10,131 nucleotides of DNA from Acidobacteriota bacterium (GTDB taxonomy: Bacteria > Acidobacteriota > Vicinamibacteria > Vicinamibacterales > Fen-181), in contig JAJXZZ010000083.1 of NCBI GenBank assembly GCA_021779795.1, forward strand, positions 1 through 10,131, in the 5' to 3' direction. Positions 1 through 5,536 of the stretch are shown in pieces. Position 1 is the first letter of the stretch, and each line of letters starts with the position of its first letter. The notes beneath the pieces were generated by a model that saw only the letters and a list, made by a program, of their open reading frames with translations, was not told where the DNA came from and did not search any database. A program made the translations under genes and the position numbers.

Positions 1-207
1 CCGATCGCCGTGCGAGATGAGATCGCTGGCGATCGGCCGGTCCGCCAGGCGCAGGTGGGCGAGCACGGCCCCGCCGCGCTGCGACATCCCGTGCACCTCG
101 GACTGCTTCACGAACAGCCCTTCGTCGAGCGCGCTCGAGGCGATGATGGCCGACACGGACAACACGCCCTGCCCGCCCACGCCCGCCAGAATGATGTCGT
201 ACTTCAC
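1..207 (-). CDS. iorB: Indolepyruvate ferredoxin oxidoreductase subunit beta, N-terminal 69 residues (cut by window edge)
   Basis: This is the smaller subunit of indolepyruvate:ferredoxin oxidoreductase, which with IorA oxidatively decarboxylates aryl-pyruvates to aryl-acetyl-CoA and passes electrons to ferredoxin in the cytoplasm. The reading frame starts at a GTG (complement of 205-207). It opens with MKYDIILAGVGGQGV, the glycine-rich start typical of the POR gamma-type domain, and carries the family motif SEVHGMSQRGG at residues 36-46. The GTG is preceded by a purine-rich AAGAGGGGG (complement of 214-222) at good spacing, which decides the start. The frame runs open to base 1, so the C-terminal part is outside the window. 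It lies downstream of iorA on the same strand, the usual order, but an intergenic heptamer array separates the two. The family assignment is firm; the exact oxo-acid substrate is not visible. Confidence 0.9.
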   Translation of the reverse strand, partial: MKYDIILAGVGGQGVLSVSAIIASSALDEGLFVKQSEVHGMSQRGGAVLAHLRLADRPIASDLISHGDR

Positions 208-223
208 GGATGGCCCCCTCTTA

Positions 224-344
224 TCGGCTGTCGGCTGTCGGCGGTCGGCTGTCGGCGGCTGTCGGCTGTCGGCGGTCGGCTGTCGGCTGTCGGCGCTTAG
301 CCGGCAGCCGCCGACAGCCGACCGCCGACCGCCGACCGCCGACC
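224..344. repeat. Fold-back array of 7-nt repeats (TCGGCTG/TCGGCGG) filling the iorA-iorB spacer
   Basis: From 224 the sequence is a tandem array of TCGGCTG and TCGGCGG units (starts at 224, 231, 238, 245, 252, 262, 269, 276, 283 and a partial at 290). One 3-nt insertion (259-261) breaks the phase. After a short linker (296-304) the array continues as the reverse complement (CAGCCGA/CCGCCGA) to 344. Bases 224-261 pair with 305-342 with two mismatches, and 238-261 with 305-328 form 24 perfect pairs; the 3-nt insertion is mirrored at 305-314. The apex (262-304) holds further units. The array reaches from one base beyond the iorB ribosome binding site to three bases short of the iorA stop, so it is essentially the whole spacer. 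It has no protein-coding character. Function is unknown; a transcript would form a long GC-rich hairpin. Confidence 0.9.
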
Positions 345-347
345 GTG

Positions 348-1940
348 TTATCCCTTCTTCTTCGTCTTCATCGTCTCGATGCACTCGCGCACGGCGATGA
401 CGACCGACAGCCCCTGGTAGGCGACTTCCTTCGCGATGAGCGCGCGGTTCTCGTCGGCGAACCGGTGGTGCGCGGTGATGACGCGGCAGTGCGCCGGGTC
501 CACGCCGAGGCCGAGCACGACTTTCTCGATCCGCGAGGGGGGCAGGATCGTCGGCTGCCCGCCGGTCATCGCCGTCGTCTCGTTGTCGAGGATGAACAGC
601 GTCATGTCGGTGTTGGCCGCGACCGCGTCCATCAGCGGCGTCACGCCCGAGTGGAGGAACGTGCTGTCGCCGATGACCGCGACGGCGGGCTTCAGGCCGG
701 CGTCCGAGGCCCCCTTGGCCATGCCGACCGACGCGCCCATGCAGACGCACGAGTCGACGGCGTTGTAGGGCGGCAGGGCGCCGAGCGTGTAGCAGCCGAT
801 GTCGGAGGTCACCACCGGCGTGGCGAGGCCCTCGAGCGCCTGCGTGAGCGCCTGGAACGAGTCGCCGTGCGGGCATCCCGCGCACAGCTGCGGCGGCCGG
901 CCGGGCAGCGGGAACTCCCGGGTCGCCTGGCCCGGCCGCTCGGCCAGGCCGAGCGCCCGCCGCACCAGGTCGGGCGTCAGCTCGCCGTCGGGCGGCACCG
1001 CGCCGCTCATCCGGCCGGCGATCTCCAGGGTCGGCGGCAGCAGGCCTCTCAGCAGCCGCTCGACGTACGGGTAGCCTTCCTCGAGCACCAGCAGGCGCCG
1101 CACCTGCCGCGCCAGGCGCCGCACCAGGTTCGCCGGGATCGGGTAGGCGCCGATGTGGAGGTGCGGCAGACGCCGGCCGAGGTCCTCGGCGTTCTCTTCG
1201 TAGTAGTTCCTCGCGATCCCCGTCGTGATGACGCCGAGGTCGGCGCCGTCGGCCACGTCGAGGCGGTTGGGGGCGGCCTGCTCGGACCAGGCGTCGAACT
1301 CGGGCTGGCGGTCGATGAGCGCGCGCCACTGCCGGCGCGCGTTGCCGGGCAGCAGCGTCCACGAGGCCGCCACCGGCGCCTTGGCCACCGGGTTCTCGGC
1401 GCGCGGCTCGCCGACGCGCACGACGGCGCGGCTGTGCGCGAGGCGCGTCACCAGGCGCACCACCACCGGCACGTGGAACCGCTCGGAGAGGTCGAACGCC
1501 TCGCGCGTGAGGTCGTACGCCTCCTGCTGGGTGGCCGGCTCGAGGCAGATCACCCGCGCGAAGTCGGCGTAGTAGCGCGTGTCCTGCTCGTTCTGCGAGC
1601 TGTGCATGCCCGGGTCGTCGGCCACCACGACCACCAGGCCGCCGTGGACCGAGACGATGGCCGAGTTCATGAACGGGTCGGCCGCCACGTTGAGGCCGAC
1701 GTGCTTCATCGAGGTCAGCGCCCGCCGCCCCGCGAACGACACGCCGAGCGCCGCCTCGTAGGCCGTCTTCTCGTTGGTGGCCCACGAGGCCCGCGGCGCG
1801 CCGTGGCGGCGCTCGTAGCGGACCAGGTACTCCAGGATCTCGGTGGAGGGGGTCCCGGGATAGGCGTAGGCGGCGGTCAGCCCCGCGTGCACGGCGGCCA
1901 GCGCCACCGCTTCGTCACCAAGCAAGACCAGGTCGGACAT
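348..1940 (-). CDS. iorA: Indolepyruvate ferredoxin oxidoreductase subunit alpha, form without the C-terminal ferredoxin domain
   Basis: This is the thiamine-diphosphate subunit (530 aa) that with IorB oxidises indolepyruvate and related aryl-pyruvates in aromatic amino acid metabolism. The N-terminal pyrimidine-binding domain shows AYPGTPSTE near residues 26-34. LCAGCPHGDSF lies near 350. The thiamine-binding domain has DIGCYTLG, the GDS motif near 424 and NETTAMTGG near 451. Many IorA proteins are about 600 aa or more and end in a two-[4Fe-4S] ferredoxin domain. This one stops soon after the thiamine domain, ending ECIETMKTKKKG, with no CxxCxxCxxxCP motif, so electrons must leave by another carrier. 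The ATG at 1938-1940 is chosen because MSDLVLLGDEA matches the family start and GGGAG lies about 7 nt upstream; the frame is open further upstream but that part resembles nothing. iorB follows after a 140-nt repeat-filled gap. Confidence 0.92.
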   Translation of the reverse strand: MSDLVLLGDEAVALAAVHAGLTAAYAYPGTPSTEILEYLVRYERRHGAPRASWATNEKTAYEAALGVSFAGRRALTSMKHVGLNVAADPFMNSAIVSVHGGLVVVVADDPGMHSSQNEQDTRYYADFARVICLEPATQQEAYDLTREAFDLSERFHVPVVVRLVTRLAHSRAVVRVGEPRAENPVAKAPVAASWTLLPGNARRQWRALIDRQPEFDAWSEQAAPNRLDVADGADLGVITTGIARNYYEENAEDLGRRLPHLHIGAYPIPANLVRRLARQVRRLLVLEEGYPYVERLLRGLLPPTLEIAGRMSGAVPPDGELTPDLVRRALGLAERPGQATREFPLPGRPPQLCAGCPHGDSFQALTQALEGLATPVVTSDIGCYTLGALPPYNAVDSCVCMGASVGMAKGASDAGLKPAVAVIGDSTFLHSGVTPLMDAVAANTDMTLFILDNETTAMTGGQPTILPPSRIEKVVLGLGVDPAHCRVITAHHRFADENRALIAKEVAYQGLSVVIAVRECIETMKTKKKG

Positions 1941-2003
1941 AGGGATGCTCCCGGGCAGGTACCCGCAAGAGGCGGCAGGGGGCGTTCGCCGCCGCGAACT
2001 GTC

Positions 2004-2033
2004 ATTATTCCGAGGGGGAGGGCGCCAACGCAA
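2004..2033 (-). promoter_or_regulatory. Candidate sigma-70-type promoter for iorA
   Basis: Read on the minus strand, TTGCGT (complement of 2028-2033) is followed after 18 nt by AATAAT (complement of 2004-2009). The -10-like element is one of only two AT-rich islands in this spacer. Transcription would begin near 1997, giving a leader of roughly 57 nt before the iorA ATG. This rests on consensus resemblance only. Confidence 0.35.
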
Positions 2034-2114
2034 GCGCCGCGATCGCCTCGCCCGGCGTCCGCGCGCCGGCGCCACGGTCTTCCCCCGCGCGCCGGCGGCC
2101 GGTCGGCCGGCATT

Positions 2115-2142
2115 TTGTTGATGAGTCGGGATCTGGTATATT
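2115..2142 (+). promoter_or_regulatory. Candidate extended -10 promoter for the RRM protein gene
   Basis: TTGTTG (2115-2120) and TATATT (2137-2142) are separated by 16 nt. A TG dinucleotide one base before the hexamer (TGGTATATT, 2134-2142) makes an extended -10. In this base composition it is a conspicuous match to a housekeeping-type promoter. Transcription would start near 2149, leaving about 135 nt of leader before the ATG at 2283. Confidence 0.5.
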
Positions 2143-2282
2143 CTCGCTGCCACAGCGGAAGCCGCTCGTCTGCCTGCGCCTGGCGCGCCTGGCAATGCGG
2201 GTGCTTTCTCGAGCGTGTGTCCCGAGCGCGCGGGCCCTCTCGGAATCGTTGTCGCGCGAGTATCGCAGGAGTGAGTCGAAGC

Positions 2283-2621
2283 ATGGGGCGGAGACTGTAC
2301 GTCGGCAATCTTCCCTACAAGACCACGGATGAAGACCTACGGGCCCTGTTCGGTCAGGCCGGTGCCGTGGACAACGTCATGGTGATGCGTGACACGGTCA
2401 CCGGGCGGGCGAGGGGGTTCGGCTTCGTCGAGATGGTGACCGACGAAGACGCGCAGAAGGCGATCGCCCAGTTCCACCAGTACGCGCTCGAAGGCCGCGC
2501 GCTGGTCGTCAACGAGGCGCGGCCCAAGACACCGGGCGGCGGCCGCTCGTTCGGCGGGCGGTCTGACTACGGCGACGGCGGCGGCGAGTACGGCTCGTCG
2601 CGTCGCGAACCCCGCTGGTAG
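2283..2621 (+). CDS. Small RNA-binding protein with a single RRM domain and glycine-rich tail
   Basis: The 112-aa product is one RNA recognition motif followed by a short low-complexity tail. RNP2 is LYVGNL at residues 5-10 and RNP1 is RGFGFVEM at 44-51, with the aromatic residues that stack on RNA bases intact. Residues 85-112 are rich in Gly, Arg, Ser and Tyr, ending in RREPRW, like the disordered tails of bacterial Rbp proteins. Proteins of this type bind single-stranded RNA; in cyanobacteria several are cold-induced. Its RNA targets cannot be read from sequence. The ATG is chosen because the RRM fold begins two residues later and AGGAG lies 11 nt upstream (2267-2271); an in-frame GTG at 2271 overlaps that site and is less likely. 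It appears to be a single-gene unit with its own promoter and a 3' hairpin. Confidence 0.92.
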   Translation: MGRRLYVGNLPYKTTDEDLRALFGQAGAVDNVMVMRDTVTGRARGFGFVEMVTDEDAQKAIAQFHQYALEGRALVVNEARPKTPGGGRSFGGRSDYGDGGGEYGSSRREPRW

Positions 2622-2636
2622 CCGCGTCCATTCGTC

Positions 2637-2664
2637 GGCGGCCGGTGTCCTGATTCCGGCCGCC
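2637..2664 (+). terminator. GC-rich hairpin after the RRM gene
   Basis: GGCGGCCGG (2637-2645) pairs perfectly with CCGGCCGCC (2656-2664) around a 10-nt loop, beginning 15 nt after the RRM stop codon. No T-run follows, so it is not a classic intrinsic terminator. It may act as a 3'-end stabiliser or a terminator lacking the U-tract. Confidence 0.45.
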
Positions 2665-2715
2665 CGTCATCCCGGGTTTCCCCGCCCCCGCACGCCCTTC
2701 TTGTGCCCGATCGGC

Positions 2716-2736
2716 GCCCGCCAGGCGCTGGCGGGC
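2716..2736 (-). terminator. Hairpin directly after the alpha/beta hydrolase stop codon
   Basis: GCCCGCCAG (2716-2724) and CTGGCGGGC (2728-2736) form a perfect 9-bp stem with a 3-nt loop. It abuts the stop codon of the minus-strand hydrolase (2737-2739). No clear U-tract follows on the minus strand. With the hairpin at 2637-2664 it leaves each of two convergent genes with its own 3' structure. Confidence 0.45.
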
Positions 2737-3723
2737 TCAACGGGCGTGTCCCTCGACGAACGCCACCACGGCCCGCTCCGCCCAGTGCCGATCGCCGGCG
2801 CCCTTCGCGCGCGCCGCCAGGAACCCGCAATGGCCGCCGTGGCGGGTGACCACCAGGCGGATGCTCGGGTTGGCCGACACGGCCGGCTGCGCGAACTGCT
2901 CCGCCGGCACGAACGGGTCGTCGGCCGCGGCCAGGATGAGCGTGGGCACCCGGATCCGGCCCACGACCCTCAGCGAGCTGGCCCGGTCGTAGTAGTCCGC
3001 CGCGCCGCTGAACCCCGACAGGGGAGCCGTGTAGGCCTCGTCGAAGTCCCGCAGCGTGCGGACGCGGCCGAGCGGCGCCGTCGAGTACACCTCCGGGAAG
3101 AGCGCCGCCTTGCGGCGGAGACGCTGCTTCAGCGAGACGAGGAAGTTCTGCTGGTACGCCCAGTTCGAGGGGCGCTCGATCGCGGCGACGCAGGCCGCCA
3201 GGTCCAGTGTGGGGGAGACCGCCGCCACGGCGGTGAGCTGCGGGGGGGGCGCATCTCCGAACTCGCCGGCCAGCTTGAGCGCCAGGTTGCCGCCCAGCGA
3301 ATACCCGGCGACGGCAATCGAAGGCAGGCCGTCCCGTCCGATCAATTCGCGGATGACGGCGGCGGGATCCGCCGTCAGGCCCGAGTGGTAGACGCCGGCC
3401 GACAGGTGCTCGGTGCCGCCGCAGGTGCGCTGGTTGAGACGGACCGCGTTGAAACCGGCCGCCCACGCCTTCTCGGCCAGGCCGCGGATGTAGTGGGCGT
3501 CGGCCGAGCCTTCGAGGCCGTGCAGCAGGACCAGGGTCGGATGCGAGGCCGGCGCCTCCTGCCAATGGCACTTCGCCAGGACGCGCGTGTCCGGCGCCAC
3601 GTCGAACAGCCGGGCCTCCGGCTCGGGCAGCGACGCGAACCGGCGCCACGAGGCCCACGAGGCGACGGTCATCAGGTGGCCGTTGGCGAGCCACCGCGGC
3701 GGCTGGTAGGGCTCAAGACTCAA
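2737..3723 (-). CDS. YheT-family alpha/beta hydrolase
   Basis: The product (328 aa, normal for the family) is an alpha/beta-fold hydrolase of the YheT/ABHD1-3 type, presumably a cytoplasmic esterase or lipase-like enzyme; the substrate is unknown. Family signatures run in order: PRWLANGHLMTV (residues 9-20), HGLEGS (68-73), LNQRTCGG (96-103), YHSGLT (112-117) and the nucleophile elbow GYSLGG with Ser142. The likely rest of the triad is Asp269 in ADDPF and His298 in GGHCGF, so it looks catalytically intact. The start is odd: the only possible initiator upstream of the conserved N-terminus is the TTG at 3721-3723. A TGA lies two codons before it, no clear ribosome binding site is visible, and the first four to five codons (TTG AGT CTT GAG CC) belong to a heptamer repeat array. 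Expression may be low, or the native 5' end may have been overwritten. Confidence 0.88.
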   Translation of the reverse strand: MSLEPYQPPRWLANGHLMTVASWASWRRFASLPEPEARLFDVAPDTRVLAKCHWQEAPASHPTLVLLHGLEGSADAHYIRGLAEKAWAAGFNAVRLNQRTCGGTEHLSAGVYHSGLTADPAAVIRELIGRDGLPSIAVAGYSLGGNLALKLAGEFGDAPPPQLTAVAAVSPTLDLAACVAAIERPSNWAYQQNFLVSLKQRLRRKAALFPEVYSTAPLGRVRTLRDFDEAYTAPLSGFSGAADYYDRASSLRVVGRIRVPTLILAAADDPFVPAEQFAQPAVSANPSIRLVVTRHGGHCGFLAARAKGAGDRHWAERAVVAFVEGHAR

Positions 3724-3801
3724 GGCTCAAGGCTCAGGGAAACAGGCTCGAGGCTCAGGGCTCAGGCACGGCCTCGAGCCTTGAGCCTTGAGTCTTGAGC
3801 C
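3710..3801. repeat. Fold-back array of 7-nt repeats (GGCTCAA) overlapping the hydrolase start
   Basis: Units of GGCTCAA and near variants start every 7 nt at 3710, 3717 (GACTCAA), 3724, 3731, 3738 (degenerate), 3745, 3752 and 3759. After a short linker the array returns as the reverse complement (GCCTTGA units) to 3801. Bases 3710-3735 and 3776-3801 are 26-nt perfect inverted repeats, and the variant unit GACTCAA is mirrored exactly as TTGAGTC. A second pairing is possible between 3744-3754 and 3771-3781 (11 bp). The array occupies most of the divergent spacer between the hydrolase and the M20 peptidase gene and includes the first codons of the hydrolase. Function is unknown. Confidence 0.9.
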
Positions 3802-3817
3802 TTCTTCTCAGTAGACT
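3788..3817 (+). promoter_or_regulatory. Weak candidate promoter for the M20 peptidase gene, partly inside the heptamer array
   Basis: TTGAGT (3788-3793, part of a repeat unit) is followed after 18 nt by TAGACT (3812-3817). The match is poor. It is the best I can find between the array and the ribosome binding site at 3837-3842, because the array takes up most of the spacer. Confidence 0.18.
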
Positions 3818-3847
3818 ACGCACGCCCGCCCTACGCAAGGAGTCGTC

Positions 3848-5509
3848 ATGCGTTCGTTCCGCGCGATGTTGATGGTGCTGCTCACCCTGGCCCTGACGGC
3901 GGCGACGTTCGCCTCGCCCCAGGACAAGACGCCGGCCCGGTCGAAGGCGCCCGCGGCCAAGCCCAAGGCGCCCGCGGCCTCCCCGGCCGACGCCAGGCTC
4001 GACGCGCTCAAGCGCGACCTGGCGGCCGAGATCGACGGCATGCAGGGCCTGACGCAGCAGATGGTGGACATGCTGTTCAGCTTCGCCGAGCCCGGCTTCC
4101 AGGAATTCGAGACCAAGAAGTACTGCACGGGGATCCTCCGGAGCCGCGGCTTCACGATCGAAGAGGACGTGGCCGGCATCCCGAGCGGCTGGACGGCGCG
4201 CTGGGGCTCGGGCAAGCCGGTGATCGCCCTCGGCTCGGACGTGGACAGCCTGCTCGGCACGTCGCAGAAGCCGGGCCTGCCTTACCACGCGCCCTTCATC
4301 GAGGGGGCGCCCGGCCACGGCGAGGGGCACAACACCGGCATCCCGCTCAGCATCACGGCGGCGCTCGCCCTCAAGGCGGTGATGGAGCGCGAGCACATCC
4401 CCGGCACGATCCTCGTCTGGCCGGGCATCGCCGAGGAGCTGCTGGGCGGCAAGGCGCAGTTCGCCAAGGCGGGCGTGTTCAAGGACGTGGACATCTGCCT
4501 CTTCTCGCACATCGCGTCGGGGATGGGCGTCTCCTGGGGCGCGGGCGGCGGGACCGGGGCGGTGTCGGTCGAGTACACCTTCAAGGGCCAGAGCGCCCAC
4601 GCCGCCGCCGTGCCGTGGCTCGGCCGCAGCGCGCTCGACGCCGTGGAGCTGATGGACACCGGCTGGAACTACCGCCGCGAGCACCTCCGGCTGTCGCAGC
4701 GGTCGCACTACGTCATCACCGACGGCGGCGGCCAGCCGAACGTCGTCCCGCCGACAGCGAGCGTGTGGTACTACTTCCGGGAGATCGACTACCCGCACAT
4801 CAAGGACATGTGGGCCGCCGGCAACAGCGTGGCCGAAGGGGCCGCGATGATGACCGGGACCACCGTCTCGTGGCGGCTGCTCGGGTCGGCCTGGCCGCAG
4901 CACATGAACAAGGTCGTCGCCGAGACGATGTACGGGAACATCGAGAAGGTCGGGATGCCGAAGTGGAGCGAGGCGGACCAGGCCTTCGCCCGGATCGTCC
5001 AGCGCGCCATGAAGGTGCGCGAGACGGGGCTGGCCACCGAGGTCGGCCGGCTCGGCGGCCCGGTGCGCCCCGAGGACAACACCGGCGGCGGGTCGGACGA
5101 CATCGGCGACGTGTCGTGGTCGGTGCCGACGGTGACGCTGCGCTACCCGGGCAACATCCCGGGGATGACCGGCCACCACTGGTCGAGCGCCATCGCCGAG
5201 GCCACGCCCGTGGCGCACAAGGGCGTGACGGCCGGCGCGAAGGTCGAGGCCCTCACGGCCGCCGACTTCCTGCTGCGGCCGGAGCTGGTGCGCCAGGCGT
5301 GGGACTACTTCCGGACCGTGCAGGAGCAGGAGACCCGGTACGAGCCGTTCCCCGGGGACCGGGACAAGCCGGCCACCTGGCTGAACGAGAAGCTGATGCA
5401 GCAGTACCGGCCGGAGATGAAGACGTTCTACTACGACCCGGCGAAGTACAAGACGTACCTCGAACAGCTCGGGATCCCGTACCCGCCGGAGGGTCCGGCG
5501 AAGCACTGA
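3848..5509 (+). CDS. Secreted M20D-family metallo-amidohydrolase (AbgB-like)
   Basis: The 553-aa product is a zinc- or manganese-type amidohydrolase related to aminobenzoyl-glutamate hydrolase subunit B and M20D carboxypeptidases. An export signal is clear: two arginines, a hydrophobic stretch (residues 7-21), then TFA-SPQ with likely cleavage after Ala22. A flexible Lys/Ala/Pro linker follows (about 27-48). FAEPGFQEFE and RWGSGKPVIALGSDVDS (Asp131/Asp133) match the AbgB start. Candidate metal and catalytic residues are Glu159 and His161 in GHGEGHNTG, Glu196-Glu197 in AEELLG, His221 in FSHIASG and the C-terminal GHHW (His443-His444). Most M20D proteins have Cys where this one has Glu159. GGGSDDIGDVSW resembles the AbgB GSTDVGDVSW region. 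The start is supported by AAGGAG at 3837-3842, five nt upstream. A histidine kinase gene follows after 27 nt. It probably trims peptides or amides outside the cytoplasm; the substrate is unknown. Confidence 0.9.
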   Translation: MRSFRAMLMVLLTLALTAATFASPQDKTPARSKAPAAKPKAPAASPADARLDALKRDLAAEIDGMQGLTQQMVDMLFSFAEPGFQEFETKKYCTGILRSRGFTIEEDVAGIPSGWTARWGSGKPVIALGSDVDSLLGTSQKPGLPYHAPFIEGAPGHGEGHNTGIPLSITAALALKAVMEREHIPGTILVWPGIAEELLGGKAQFAKAGVFKDVDICLFSHIASGMGVSWGAGGGTGAVSVEYTFKGQSAHAAAVPWLGRSALDAVELMDTGWNYRREHLRLSQRSHYVITDGGGQPNVVPPTASVWYYFREIDYPHIKDMWAAGNSVAEGAAMMTGTTVSWRLLGSAWPQHMNKVVAETMYGNIEKVGMPKWSEADQAFARIVQRAMKVRETGLATEVGRLGGPVRPEDNTGGGSDDIGDVSWSVPTVTLRYPGNIPGMTGHHWSSAIAEATPVAHKGVTAGAKVEALTAADFLLRPELVRQAWDYFRTVQEQETRYEPFPGDRDKPATWLNEKLMQQYRPEMKTFYYDPAKYKTYLEQLGIPYPPEGPAKH

Positions 5510-5536
5510 GGATTCCGGCAGCCGCGGCGAACGACC

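Larger units (their letters stand above)
1941..2282. other. Divergent intergenic region between iorA and the RRM protein gene
   Basis: This 342-nt stretch separates two genes that point away from each other. I find no convincing gene in it; frames that stay open through it lack a family match and an upstream start context. It holds two AT-rich islands in otherwise GC-rich DNA, at about 2003-2010 and 2112-2143. Each can be read as part of a promoter, one per strand. The remaining 2143-2282 is probably the untranslated leader of the RRM gene. Confidence 0.6.

Noticed and set aside
224..342. CRISPR array
   Set aside because: The repeat unit is 7 nt with no spacers and the array inverts on itself; none of the CRISPR dimensions fit.
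2091..2116. GC-rich stem followed by TTTT, resembling a plus-strand terminator
   Set aside because: No plus-strand gene ends upstream of it; the stem is only 6 bp, and the T-run overlaps the proposed -35 of the RRM promoter.
348..2195. A longer IorA start giving 615 residues
   Set aside because: The extra 85 residues are Arg/Ala/Pro-rich and run across the proposed promoter; MSDLVLLGDEA is the family start and has a ribosome binding site.
2271..2285. GTG at 2271 as an alternative start for the RRM gene
   Set aside because: It overlaps the AGGAG ribosome binding site and adds only four residues outside the RRM fold.
210..2621. An 803-residue open frame on the plus strand through the repeat array, antisense to iorA and ending in the RRM protein
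   Set aside because: Only the last 112 residues have family motifs and their own ribosome binding site. The rest is an Arg/His/Val-rich antisense shadow of iorA, expected in GC-rich DNA.
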